DNA of 64,000 nt, taken from positions 25,014,001-25,078,000 of the forward strand of contig NC_060112.1 of the NCBI RefSeq assembly GCF_021155765.1. Reading direction: 5' to 3'. The position numbers and the translations under genes were made by a program. Every line of letters starts with the position of its first letter. Within the stretch, counting starts at the first letter, position 1. This DNA is from Diprion similis (lineage: Eukaryota > Arthropoda > Insecta > Hymenoptera > Diprionidae). Below the pieces are notes generated by a model. The model worked only from the letters and a program-made list of their open reading frames with translations. It did not search any database and was not told the origin of the DNA. This document shows, one piece after another, positions 25,146 to 37,740 of the stretch.

Positions 25146-28100
25146 TATTATTATTACTATTATTATTTTATCGAATCGGACAGTCAGTCATACGGTGCGA
25201 AATGCAACATTTAATTATACATAGTTGTGTGTATGCTAATCGCTTATCAAGGGGAATAATTATTATGTACGAGTTGACTTTAAGCAAAGATCAAGGATAC
25301 ATTTCTATCGCAATTTGTCAAACATGATTCGCATAATCGGTCCCCTTTCACCCGAATATGTTTCATACATATTCAGATAATTTATATATACCTACAAAGT
25401 CATCAATTACTTCTGCACAATTAACATTGTAAAGCGTGCTGTGGATCGGATTCTGGAATGACTTATTCGATCAACCGGGTGTTCCTGATTATTTTCAAAG
25501 AAAATAGAAACGAAAAAGGAAAATAAAAGAAGAGTAGAGAAAGCTCAGGACAATTGCGAAATTCGACTGTTATTTGCGGCAATCTAGGCGAGAGGTGTTC
25601 CAACAGGTGCTCCTCTTGAGGAGGCCGCACAGAGCACTCGGTTGCTCAAGTGCCGCTTTTCAGTGCTTCAAGATGCTTCAGCCTGCTTGGGTCGATGCCG
25701 AAATAGGCACCATCTCGTCCCCTCTCCTTTTCTCTCTCTCTCTCCCTCTCGCTTTCCCCTTTCACTTGCTTACTGTCTAGATTACTCCCCGCACATACCT
25801 ACATAGGTATACAGAGTTTAGCTTTATCCGGAAATCCCCTTGTGCAATTTGGTATGCGACACGAGGTGCCCGTTTATCGCTGATTCGAAGCTAGGGGACT
25901 CGGTTGCAAAAACCTCATCGTACGGTTCCTCTAATCCACCCTGTTAATTATGATAGGCGTGATATTGCAGATCGAATTCTAATGAAGAACCATACCGGGA
26001 TTTTTTTTTTTTTTTTAACATTTGTGGTTCGATGAGTAGTGACGTAATTCGTTCTGCCGGAAATAGTCTCAACTCTGTTTATACCTAATTTGTTTCTGCG
26101 CAGCTGTAACCTTTAAATTGATTTCCAGAATCTAATTACATCGTTCATTACAAGCGGACAGGTGAAAGAAAAATTGAAGAGTGCAAAACCGTACGAGAAT
26201 AGTTTCTCCCCTCGTTTGAATGATGGTTTTTTACCCAGTATATATATAGCAAGAATGGCCAACCGGTCGATCGCGACAAGGCAAAGAAAAATACATCACC
26301 CAGTAAAAAAATATTTCATTTAATTCTGTGGTAAAGTTTTGAGATTGGCAAATCGCACAAAGTCTGGACGTTGGCCATCCCGGATAGATAGGTATAGTAA
26401 CGCAACGAGTATAGTCGAGCTATGTCACTCATGGGTATAACGTTATTCGGCGACATTTTTCACGGACGATTAACCCGCGATAACAATTTTGGGGTAAGAA
26501 CAAGAACGGCCGAGAAAGAACGCTTTACGGCTGCAAGTTATTACTGGAACAAATAGAAAACGGTTGTGCAATATTGTAGGTCGTCTGCAAACGGGTAAGC
26601 GAAGCATTACGTAGGATGGGGTTGAACGGTAGAAGGTCCCGGATCACAGTGGGGCTGGCTGATTTTGGGGACTGGTTAACGTTGAGCCTTATTTATCGAT
26701 CGAGACGAGCGACGACCGGGGCAGAGAAGAGCCCGTATAACTATCGCAGAAGACGCGAGGTCGATACTCGATTTCGCGAAAATTCTAGTTGTTACACAGG
26801 CGCTGTGCTGTGCACCCGCTCTAAAACCGCGTCGCACCCTATCCGCGTTATACACACCAGCCGAACCCTCTTCCCTTTTTTAATCAAATTCAGGTGCCCC
26901 CCACCCACCTTGAATGAAGGAACTGAAAGGAACGACTCCGCCATCCCCTCAGCGGTGGTCAGATTGGATGACTCGTCTCAAAGACACCCTCAAACTGCAC
27001 GTCAGATTCACACGTGTCCCCGCTTGAAATCCGGCTGATCACTTGACGCTCGTGTTAAATTCGAGCCACAGATATTTCTTGAGACCTGTCTGACACTTGC
27101 CCGCTCCACCCCTTTTCCTCCACATTTGTGTTTTTTCCTTTTTTTAATTTTCACTGATATTGTTATAATTGTTGTAACTTGAATATAACAATAGTTAGAC
27201 TAAGGCCCGCTGAACAAGTTAGATACTACTGAAACGTCCTCTCCAAATAAAAAACTTTTCTATGGTCGACCGGCGCGTGGCATCAGTTCGTATAAAAGAT
27301 ACGTAATGTGAAAATATGTAAGAGCTTGATATTCATCAATAAACGTTACTTGTTGTAATATGAACTTCTGTGAATCTTTATGTGGACCAGACGAGCGATT
27401 AACCTCTTAAAGATACAACATATTGGTCCGAATAAGCAGGCAAATTCTTTGACACGGTGCACAAATTTTATCGATTACTTAATTGTGTGATATTCGGTAT
27501 AACGAATCGTTTCGTTACAATATTACATGGACAATTTGGAACAAGATGAATCCGCCTGCATTTATGCAATTCAAAGTACATCTTACCGATCGACATTTGT
27601 CTCGTTGTTGACGATTCGCCACTCCTTATTCTTCAACCAATCGCGAACCAAGAAACAAATGTCGATCGGTAAAATGTACTTTCAGTTGCCGTGATGCAGG
27701 CGGATTTCAGCGAAATGTAACCGGAATTTCATTAATGCAAGCGAATTTATTATTCTGTGCTAATTTTTTCGTGTAAAATTTCGACGAAATAAAGCCAGTT
27801 AATGTCATACTTGCCTTGTTTTAGAGGAAAAGAGAGAAAAAGAGAGTGAAACTGGTGAGTTACATCCCCTCGAATTGAAGTAATGAAATTGCGATTTTTG
27901 CCAGAGAACACGTACTCACGAATAGTACCAACTCAAAATTTTGAACAGTCGAACATGCATAATTCATAAGCAACCATCTGAATACGTCAGGGAAACGAAA
28001 GCAAGTTGGTGTGCATGTGCCTATACGGATACATCACACGTCGGAATAAGTAATAAGACACTGAGCTCGAGGGGATGGCGTGAAACTGCAGGAAGGAGAT

Positions 28101-28251
28101 ATTTCCTCTTTCCGATTCTCGGCGGTTCTTTCGGTTTCATGACTAGCCCCGGGGTTTCTGCTATCGCATTTCCTGTTAGTGGATCTCTCGCCGATGCCGC
28201 GAGGCTGCAGTCAATTTCCGGCGCCATCTCTTGTCCGATGCAGCTGCAGAA
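25146..28251. other. intergenic region and probable 3' flank of the CCAPR gene
   Basis: About 3 kb without a supported gene. A short-element inverted repeat sits at 27549-27706 (listed separately). The stretch 26400-27050 is richer in GC and holds a 140-codon open frame (26616-27038, +) with no domain and a chance-like composition. A minus-strand AATAAA (TTTATT at 27746-27751) is a possible CCAPR polyadenylation signal. Confidence 0.45.
27549..27706. mobile_element. MITE-like inverted repeat, 158 bp, family shared with 55976-56300
   Basis: The left end AATCCGCCTGCATTTATGC and right end GATGCAGGCGGATT are inverted. Inside them ACCGATCGACATTTG on the left pairs with CAAATGTCGATCGGT on the right, and AGTACAT pairs with ATGTACT. 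No open frame. A second copy of the inner part lies at 55976-56090, next to a tandem array of the terminal motif. Confidence 0.7.
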
Positions 28252-31200
28252 TTACACGATGGAGACCATTACGCGTTTCTTCTTCGACGAATGAGCCGTC
28301 AAAGACGTGGTAACCGTTGTACGTGTGCTGTTGTGACTCGAACCCGAGCCGAAGCACTGATGCGGATTCGCAGGACACCATCCAGAGATCCATGAAATTG
28401 CCTGCGAATTACTGAGAGACCGTCGTTTTTACAAAAATATTCCCTTTCTTGCCAGAACATTTGTCTAGAAAAAAACCCGGTCATACGTGCAACTTTAAAT
28501 CTAAATATTCGTAAGCAAATATAATTTACTTGAGAATGCGAGAAAAAATGATACAAAAATCACTGACAAGATCTTAGACGTACATTTTTTATTTCAAATT
28601 GCGGTAGATTCGTTCGATTTTACTCTACGGTAGTTTATTTTTTTGAGCCAATCATTCGATCATTCAATCATTAGAAATGCATTGAAACAGTTCTTTTTTC
28701 AAGTTGATTTGATATTGCTATTTATTGATCAATATCAATGCATTTGTATGTATTTGAAAAAATTGAATAATCAACGATACCAAAATGATAATCGGTGTAA
28801 TCGGTCCGTGCTTATAATTTTAGTATGTGTTTATTTTGCATTTTTAATCGACTTGCATAACCCCAGAAAGAAATGATCAAAAAAGCATTGAATCTCGAAT
28901 CCTATAACTTCACAGGACCTCAAATTATCTCCTACCATTTTCAATATATACGTGTCTTCACATAAGCTTGAATGAACTCGAAATAATATTCTCGAAGTGA
29001 GTCCCGGCGAACTATCTGGGGAATCGAGATCTAACAAGTGTCAGATATGACTGTGGCTTTTGATATTGACCGGAATGCATACCCCCTGGAGAATGATACC
29101 AATCAGAATATAGTAAGCAAGAACATGAGGAGATGTAATTCGAACAATAAATCGAGCTGGTTCGCAGGAAATGAAAATGACAAGCAAAAAGAATAAGAAA
29201 CAAACAAAAAAAAAAAAAAGGGAAGTGAGGAAAAGAAGAAAAAATCCTTATTCCTCGGGGGACATGCGATCGAGATGCGGGGAAATAAAAGTCGATGGAT
29301 CTCGTCAGTCTAGAGAAGGTATCCGTGGGAAGAAGAGGTGAAGGGGAGGGAAAGGGGACGACCCGGCGGACGTCGTTTCTCGTTCTGTTTTATCGCGTCT
29401 CGGCGCTATGTTCACTGACGACAGTTCGCTGTCCTCTCTGATGTTGCTGCTGCTGCTGTTGCTGCCGAAGAAGACAGAGAGAGGAGACTAGCCGAGCTCT
29501 CCAAGCAGCAAGAGATTCTACAAGTTTAGAGTTTCGTTCGCGTGCAAGCAGGACTACAAGAAACGCCGGAAGATAAATCTTCGTCACAAATCACGCGGGT
29601 ATTCGACTATAGAAAACACGAACCTCCACCAAGTGTGCCGCGCATGCCGTCACTAAGAATTCATCAATTTCGCACACACTTCGCTATCTTGATACTGGCG
29701 CGTTCGTGTACCTAAGTTTATTGTCCCTTACACGATTTCGAATTAAAATATCCTGAGGGATTTCAACTCGTCAAAGATTTCCATCAACTTCGCACGGATA
29801 TTTCCTATAGCTACGCGTCAGTGAGTTTAGTAAACTGAATTCTGAGTTCCTGTAAGTGTCCTTGCTCAGAATAATATTGCACCCGAACCATTCTTGCCAT
29901 CAATTTGTTCCTCCTGCAATGTCGTCTAGTCATTAATGAGTATCGGAATCAAAATTATGACCGAAATAAAATCGCAGGCGCGTTAGTGGCAGCCATCTTG
30001 ATTTCATTCCGAGGCTTAATTTTACCCTTTAGATGCCTTACACACGTTTATTTGGGCCATAAAATGATTAAGTCGATTAGGTCTAATCTACTGTGATCTA
30101 ATCTAATACAAAGTGAAGAATTTTTTCCGATGCGCAAATGAATAGAAATCATTTTTCACTGTCCAGAATTCGTCTTGAGCGTAAAATGAAATTTGTCTAA
30201 CTCAACAGAAAACAAAGAGTCGTAAATAACATTTCAACTGACTCACCGTATGCTCTTGCAGAGGGATGTGCTGAAGAGACAATATATAATTGGATTTGCG
30301 GCTGAATTGAGGGGCGCAAGACTCTGGATAAACGTGGCAACAGCGATGTTGGTCTGGGTCTTAGGGATATGCCCGTAGACTTGCAGAAGATCAAAAATGA
30401 TGTAGGGACTCCAGCAGATTACGAAGACTGAAAAGCAAATAAAAAAAGAAAAATTTGTTAATGGATCCTTCAAGTGTAGAAAATGGTGTAAAAGAATTTT
30501 CATTGTAAAGCGGTATAAGAGTTCAAAGAGTACGGAAAAAAAATAAACTAAAAATAAAAATGAGTAGAACTTTTTTTGTCAGTCGTAGAATTAGGTACTG
30601 CATGACCTCGAGAAATTTCTTTTTTGCTCCTTCTTATCAACTTATCTCGCGTTTCCCATCTCCGAGGGTTTCGGGGTTGTGAAATCAAGACTGTGGACCC
30701 CAAAAAAGTGAACGTTTTCAGCAAAGGAAGAGAGACGAGCGGCTGCGTCGCATCGCCCAGCGTTGTTTGGGCGGGGGGGATAGAAATGAAAAGAATAAGA
30801 AAGGGAGGATAGGGAAGCCGGGAAAAAAGGAGAGGAAAGGAGACAAGAGAGGAGATTCTTTACGCGCGGAAGTGCGAGAAGTATACGTGTATTCGGTGAA
30901 TGCCTAGTCAGCTTAGGAGCAGAAATCCCCTGGAGCTTGCAGCGCGGGAGACACACAAATATAACACGCGGGCAGCGTTCTTGGTTGAAAGTTATTTTAT
31001 GTTATAGAACTCCTCGGGGAAGTTCAGCCGAATCTTTCTGCCGACGAGAGAATCAGGTGCAAACGAAAATGAATTGTGACCGAATGCTGACGCTCCGTTT
31101 TTCGCCCTCATGTACCTCCCGAATTCCAAAAAGGATCGAGTTTTTTTCCAATTTTCTTGCCCGAACGAGTCATTTTTTTACTCCTCATATAGCGGGCACC

Positions 31201-34200
31201 TAATTTACCGATTTTTACCAATCTCTGCACCAATTATTACACGCAATCGAAAATCTTCAGTGAAAATAATTCACCCTCCTTCCGAATGGTTGCACGTTTA
31301 AAACTGGGTTATGTAATGTGAGTTAGTAAATAACGAAAATGAACCCAGATGGATATTTAACGAGTCAAGTTCCGCGTCGTTTCTGAGACTGTTCAAATAC
31401 CTTTGGTGTCTACACACGTAGTCAAAGCCCCGTGACTGAAATTTTGAAGTTCAAAAGGTGAACAAATTCGTCTCGTGACTAACGCTTAGATGATGACGAG
31501 AAAAATTCTGGTTATTTATGTCAAGCCTCGTACGTACAGTACCAATAGTGAGAAATTTTCAAAGCAAGCTAGAAAAATTTCAATAATTACAAATCCCGCT
31601 TTATGTTGTAGCATATATAGTTTTACGGATAAAGGAGATCTAATAACTCGCTTGGTTTACTGGCTGTTTACGATGTGGAACGGTTTTACTATTATTCTGT
31701 AGCTGATTCTCCTTAAGACATTGGGATGATGTAAACATCCTTGGATACAAGTTTTACTGGCGACATTCAACTTCTCTCATTATAAGTACGAAATGAAGAA
31801 TTTTCGATAGCTATATACTCTCGAGGTCTGGTAGTCAAGCGATTAATTCACGGGGTTCTATGCGGTTGCACGTGTTGGAATTACCAAGATGAATCGTGAA
31901 ATTTTAATAAATTATTGAGCGATGTGGGCTGTAAACAAGATTCAATTAAGATATGGGGTAGAAATTGCAACGCGGCTGGTCTGGACAAACCCACCGAGAC
32001 GAGAAGCAAACTTACCGAAAACAATGACCAACGTCATTTTGATGGTCTTTATCTTCGCCCTTGGAATCAGCCCCCGGGATGACGCCCTCCTCGTATCTCG
32101 AGCCGGCCCTGGCCTCAGGGCTCCACCCTGCGACCATATGGTGACCACAATGACCAGGTAACACCCTCCTATTATCACCGTGGGCGCGACGAACAAGGTG
32201 AAACTGACCAGGCTCATATAGATCTTCCAATTCGTCGGGGAGGAGAGCTCGATCCAGCACTGCTCCATTTTCTGAAAGGGGCAGCAAAGAGTCGATAACG
32301 AAGGGCGATTCATTCGACGAAGTCGTAAATTCACGTTTTGGAAATCTCATTGTAAACCCAAAGGAACCCGAATGCGGGTAACGACGAATTGCGGCTCTTT
32401 CGGTTAAAAGGTGCTTATAAATGTACATACACCTCGGAAACGCGGGGATACAAAACTCCTAAAGTTTCACTCTGATCACTTCAGCGATATAGGAGTTTTG
32501 CTTCCCCGCGTTTTCAAGGTGTACAACGCTTCTTTATAAGCACCTTAAGTAACTCCAAATAGTTTCAATCCATTGGCATTCTATCAATGTCTATCTTGTT
32601 CAGGTGCCTTCATTAATTTCCAGCCTAGCAAAAGCTTGCCATTGATTTCCTATGGTTTCCCAGCGTTCTAGATGATTTTCGAATCCAAAACACACTGGAG
32701 ACTGCCTCGTAGAATGCTCAGAAATCATTGGAAATCAATATAAATCACGTGATAATGTAACAATCGTTGAATTAGCATCTTTCATTTGATTTCCAAGAGA
32801 TCGAGTGGCCTCTCGATCAATAATAATTTTCCACTCCACGCACCTGTATAGTTTTGCTCTCGTATAGAAATATTATCGGCACGCTGAAGAAGATCGAAAG
32901 GCTCCAAGCGACGGCGATCAGGGCTCGAGCTCTGGTCCCTGAAACGACACGTAACAAGTTTACCATTTTACCCGAAAGCCATGAATTCGGGCGCTCATTT
33001 GCCAAATGGAGAAATAAACTCGGGGCATAAAATTCCGTCATATTCTTTTCGGCCTTTTCGACACATGGAATTCCCCAAGATCGTCTCCGAGTCCCGTGAG
33101 TATGTATATACACATATACATTCAGAGTATGAAATGTAAATAATCCAGAAACGGTTACGCGTCGATCGCAGAGATGCAAATAAAGCACACACGCCTGGGT
33201 TTTGAATAATTCCCCACAAATTTAAGTCCAGACAGACGAGTCGCGAGGAAACGTACCTTATATAGATATACTGTATCAACACTGAAATATTACAGAGAAA
33301 CAAAAGTTTCCGAAACCCCGCTTTCTACACTAAGTTTCAAATCTAGTGACAAGAAATTGTTTTTTCAGTTTAACCAGCCGTAATATTACGTGTAAATATT
33401 GAGCAAAACTTTGTCCGGGACCATAAGAAACTCAACATTGAAACAGAATTTCGATCCAGCTCCAATAACACGGCAGAAAGGAACTTTACTTTTTCCGTGC
33501 TCTGTTGACTTTGTCAAAAACAAACGAATACATCTACCGTCCTTAAATTTACTCATCATTAACTTTATCTCCTGTAGCATAAGAGGCCGTTTCTTTCTCC
33601 CCTCCTCCTATTCTCAAATTGTTATTTTATTCAAATATCACCCTGTACAATGATGTATCTTTTCTTTGCTTGGTTGCAGGTTAAGTTATACGCCCGAATT
33701 ACACGATCAAGCAAACGCTTCTACGTTTCTCCTCGTTTCAGTTGGCAGAAGCGAAAGTTCAAAGCTACAAAAAAAAAAAAAAAAAATTATCAAAGTTGAA
33801 AACTTTCTTCTCGAAAATATTGAGCAAAAATAACGACTAAAAGGATGTTTCTATCGACAGATACGAGCTGCTACATCAATTAACTCAAAGGAGAAAATAC
33901 ATTGCGGTAAAATAGTAGCGATCGATCGAACTTGCAGGTGAAAAACAGGAAACGAAGTATTTCGGAGAGAGAGAGAGAGAGAGAAACAGAAGCGATATAC
34001 AACCAGGATGTCCCGGTGGCCGGATCTTTTGGCTGTAGACAATTTAAAAGAAATCTGTGGTTCTCGCCCCCTAGTCGGGATGGGAGGGCAATCCCCATTT
34101 ACCCCAACCCGCATACCCTTTTTCCGCAGTTTTCCTGATGTACTTTCCTCCTTCTCTCATTCTCTTCGCCCCCCCCCCGCCCCCCCGTTGCCTCCCTTTT

Positions 34201-36933
34201 TCTTCTTCTCTGTCGCCATCGCAAGACTCGCCGTAAAAGTCAGCCAGAAAATCATGAAACATTTTTACGTGCGAAAGTAAAATCTTTAATATTAGCCCCG
34301 GCTACTGGCCGCAGTTCACCGTGCCCCGAATATTACTCCACATGGTGTTCGACCCGTGGATATATATCCGACCCCTTTTCCTCCACTTTTCTCGATCCAG
34401 TGACCCTGCAGCACGACCCTCGAGTGGTTTTCACTCGATCCGAGATGTCGTTACTCCCAAAGGTCCACCCGGAAACGGAAGAACCCCTGTTAGCCCCTCG
34501 TTCCGTCGTATTCGCATACCTACCTCTTGCCCCGTTCCACTTGGATCAGTTATGTGCCGACTTTTCCGAATGATACATATTTTAGTCGCAATTTTTATCC
34601 CCCCACCCCCTCCGCCCTGTTTTATAAAACAACGCGGAACAGTGAGGAAAACGAAATATCGTCCCGCATTAAACTTTCACCGTTTCACTGGATCCGTGTA
34701 CAAACAACTGTATTATTTGAAGAACTCACAACTTCCGGAGAAGTTCATCGGTCGAGTAATGGCGTCGTATCGGTCGATCGAAAGAGCGACCAGAACGTAG
34801 GTCGAGCTGTAGGTGACCACAGCTTGCATAAACCTGATTAATTTGCAGGCCACGTTTCCGGCGTACCAAGCAACTGTTGTTCGCCATACGATGTCCGTGA
34901 GTACGGAAATCAGACCGACAAGTAGATCTGGAAATTGAATGAGAGAGGAGTTAAATTAATTATCAGTTGTGTAGGTATAGATAAGAAGGTGCGAAAATTT
35001 AGACAAGCCCGAAGTTCGAGGCGAATTTTGTTTTTTCGTTTCTTCTTCTTCTTTTTTTTTTTTGGTTGTTGGTTTTTTTGTTTTACAAATTTCGCTAATT
35101 CGAAGACGGGATTAACTTCTTCCAACGAAAAGAATCCGCGGCATAGGTCGATAAAAGAAAAACAATAGAAACAGCGATAAAATCGTCTCAGGGTGGATTT
35201 AGCTCCGAGGCTTTCCTCCGCAGCTGCAGCATAAGTCGTACATAAAGTAGTAGAGGTCAAAGGGTCGGGCATAAAGCGCCGAGACCGGGCGCGGCTTGCG
35301 TGGGTAGTATTAAATCAAAATACTCGTCACACTCCTCTCGAGCTTTCGGGGTCCCAGGAACGTCAGAAATTACGCCAGAGAAGCTCCACCCGATGTTATT
35401 CCCGGTTAAAAGTCGACGTCGAATAGATCGGACCCTTCGAACTTTTCCCGGAGAAGTGATTTTTGTTTTAGTCATTTCGGACGGACTTCATTCCAAAAGC
35501 CAAGCCGAGAGCTGAAAGCTCAGCATCTTTCGTGGATAAATGGCTGGCGACTGAAACGTGCGGAATATTTCGGTGATAAAATTAAAACGAAAGTGCAGGA
35601 AGAGGAGAAGAAGGAGATGCGGGGAACTTGAGAGACTGAAAAGTTTTAATTGTTCAACTGGAGGGGCTAATTTCGCTGGGCAACTCGCTGGATTAGCCGA
35701 ATCTGAAACGTCTCCGAATGGCGCAAAGCAACAGACTACAGAGTCCAAATTACGACCCCTAATTCGTTATGCGGCTGTGTAGTACTTCGACCCCCCATCA
35801 ATTCCGCCCTCCAAAGACTAGCTCCAGCAGCAGCACAATGCTGGCCATCGCAACCTCCGCTTATTGCCCTCGACGTAGGGCCGAGCTAAGTTAAGTCCAA
35901 CTTACGACCGGGACTATGTGCGACTTTGATTCCACCTATGGTGTCCGCACGTGTATTATTATGGGGCTGTTCACGGCACCCGGACTTTTTCAGACCTCCT
36001 TCTGACGCACGAAAGTTCTCGCAACGTGTATTTTACCTCCGAAAAGGACAGGGTGAAAGCCAAAGCTCAGATATATGGAGTCCATTGTTGGGGTGGCATT
36101 GCTTTGAGAACTTTAATTTTCAGCTTCGGTTGATGCTTTTCTCGCAGACAATCTGCTCGAGAAATTGACCCTTCAGAAGTAATCTGACAGTCGGTGAAAA
36201 GGAATTCTACGAGGAAATTATGGGGATAGAAAGTCTAGCTGGGATCATTTCATACTATCGTTCGTTTCGTGTGTCAAAGGAATGATGTAGGGTGAAAAAA
36301 AATTTGATCCGAAATTCGCAGTATTGAATAACAAGGTAGACAGCTTTTCGTCTGGATTCAAGAAGGGTTGACGCTCCACTTCGCGTGGGGATGAAATTTC
36401 CATGAGCCGACTGACAAGTGAAACCGATGTCAAGTTTCTGGAGAATATATTCGCGATTATCGCAACTCACGCACAAGGTAAATCCTTGGGGCTTGAATAG
36501 CGATTTGTTCGAAGACCGTTTCGAGTTCCTAGTGATGGATGGTAATTAGTAAAGTTTGTAGAAACACCTGCAACCACCAATTCACTCAGCCGTCAAGGTG
36601 TCACCGAAACAAACTGACAACATCCGAGACCAAAATTTGTTCGAAAATTAAATGACGGATCGCGATTTGGGGCATTTCGCAAATTAATATCGTGTATCTT
36701 GGGCTCAGATGTCGGTTTACTGCCGTTCATTTGAGTGACTGCGTTTCATGGATAACTGAAGGCACGATATCCTTGCTCACCATACTTCTAAACGCACCTG
36801 CAAAGGCGAGCTGCTTGATGAAGAAGTCCATCTTCGACTTTCGCCGTTTGCCTCGTAGAAGCCAACCCAGCACTCCAAGATTCCCGGCAACTATGACGGT
36901 AAATAGAATCCAAAGAACGGTGAACTGCTCCCT
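28252..36933 (-). CDS. CCAPR: Crustacean cardioactive peptide receptor-like GPCR, six exons, 341 aa visible; N-terminal exon not found
   Basis: Exons in order: 36933-36798, 34927-34730, 32938-32844, 32271-32016, 30427-30247 and 28411-28252 (1026 nt, in phase, GT/AG throughout). This is a class A neuropeptide receptor of the vasopressin/neuropeptide S/CCAP group in the plasma membrane, normally Gq-coupled. TM1 has [17 protein letters not shown]2 starts [19 protein letters not shown]. The extracellular Cys of loop 1 (visible residue 73) would pair with that in EQCWIEL. TM3 ends [13 protein letters not shown] with an intact DRY. Loop 3 has [21 protein letters not shown]6 is [19 protein letters not shown], and TM7 has [14 protein letters not shown] (NPxxY). 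The [18 protein letters not shown] stretch is what points to CCAPR rather than AKH, corazonin or inotocin receptors. The tail is Ser/Thr-rich ([17 protein letters not shown]) and so open to phosphorylation. The first visible exon starts at phase 0 just before TM1, so one or more 5' exons for the extracellular N-terminus and start codon are missing. Confidence 0.85.
28412..30246. other. CCAPR intron before the last exon
   Basis: A 1.8-kb intron. It contains a short CTG/CAG microsatellite at about 29444-29465, which makes a poly-Gln in a small minus-strand open frame (29390-29587); as it lies inside an intron and lacks any domain, I do not call it a gene. Confidence 0.5.
30428..32015. other. 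CCAPR intron splitting TM6
   Basis: A 1.6-kb intron that interrupts the codon after MTLVIVF in TM6. No coding signal or clear repeat seen. Confidence 0.55.
32272..32843. other. CCAPR intron between TM4 and extracellular loop 2
   Basis: A 570-bp intron. It contains the inverted repeat at 32408-32546 (listed separately). Nothing else of note. Confidence 0.55.
32408..32546. mobile_element. MITE-like inverted repeat, 139 bp, in a CCAPR intron
   Basis: The left end AAGGTGCTTATAA and right end TTATAAGCACCTT are inverted, and the match continues inward for about 55 bp on each side (for example ACGCGGGGA opposite TCCCCGCGT, and AAAACTCCT opposite AGGAGTTTT). The element could fold into one long hairpin. 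TTAA occurs at both edges, but not in a way that gives a clean target duplication. Confidence 0.6.
32939..34729. other. CCAPR intron after TM3
   Basis: A 1.8-kb intron with a (GA)n run at 33965-33984 and a C-rich tract at 34169-34186. The 159-codon open frame 34321-34800 (+) overlaps the antisense of the TM2-TM3 exon and has no domain, so it is treated as a shadow. Confidence 0.5.
34928..36797. other. CCAPR intron between TM1 and TM2
   Basis: A 1.9-kb intron, of mixed composition. No domain-bearing open frame on either strand; nothing distinctive seen. Confidence 0.5.
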
Positions 36934-37381
36934 CTGAAAAACAAAATCCCCGCTCGTTAATTACGTGACGCTGAAAAGTGAGTAATTGAATTTCAGCGAA
37001 GCCGAAGAATTTAGAACTCGAAAGTACCACGACAATGTCGAAACTTGTTTCAGATTCTTCTTACAAGAACCAAGCGGTTGATTGCAACGCGCTTATCTTT
37101 CTGTAATCGGCAACCTCAAAGCTTATCCCATGATGTCGTCGGTTGCTAGGTTGCAGCTCAAGCCATCGTTCTTAAAAATTTATCAGGTTTACAGTTCAGT
37201 CAATAAAGATTGAAGACGAAAAAATTAAGAAACAGACACACGCCTAGACTTATCGATTCTTTAGACCTTAAAGCGTGGAGAGATCCTATTTAAAACTCGA
37301 CCTTTCATAATCTTTCCATACAAACTAGTACTTTTTTCGTTGCTCTATATCGAGAGGAAATTGTTTTGTCTTACAACAAAG

Positions 37382-37740
37382 AATTTGATTTGTTTTGTAA
37401 TCTGGTATAGTAGACTAAAAACTAAGAGACACGTATTTTTTTTATCTGCCATGAAACACTTTAAGGGGATGAAACCACCCTCCAAACTAAGGCATATCAA
37501 GGGTGATTTGGTAGTTTCACCGACAAGAACATAACATTTTTTAACCAATCCAACTGGAAATTTTTTCTCACAACGATTAATGAAAAATCTAAGTTTCTCA
37601 ATAAAAATAAAAAAAACTGCCATATCGTCCTTTGACACACCTTACTTTGGAGGGTAGTTTCACCCTCTTAAAGTGTTTAATGGTAGGTAAAAAAATATAG
37701 TTCTTAGTCTGCTATAACATATTACAAAAGAAATCAAATT
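37382..37740. mobile_element. MITE-like element with terminal inverted repeats over 100 bp
   Basis: The left end AATTTGATTTGTTTTGTAAT is inverted at the right end (…CAAATT at 37740). The match runs inward through AGACTAA, AAACACTTTAAG and ACCCTCCAAA for roughly 118 bp per side with scattered mismatches. The central 120 bp is unique and non-coding. This is typical of a long-TIR MITE. Confidence 0.75.

Noticed and set aside
25574-25780. Possible exon on either strand near 25600
   Set aside because: Frames on both strands look superficially coding, but none has a start or splice context that links to a gene.
26616-27038. 140-codon open frame on + with Arg-rich product
   Set aside because: No domain, no splice context and chance-like composition in a GC-richer stretch.
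28330-28360. tRNA B-box-like GGTTCGAGTCA on the minus strand
   Set aside because: No A box or acceptor stem pairs with it, and it lies in the coding tail exon of CCAPR.
29390-29587. Poly-Gln protein on -
   Set aside because: The Gln run is a CAG microsatellite within a CCAPR intron; no other protein feature.
34321-34800. 159-codon open frame on +
   Set aside because: Its end is antisense to the TM2-TM3 exon of CCAPR and the rest is intronic; treated as a shadow.
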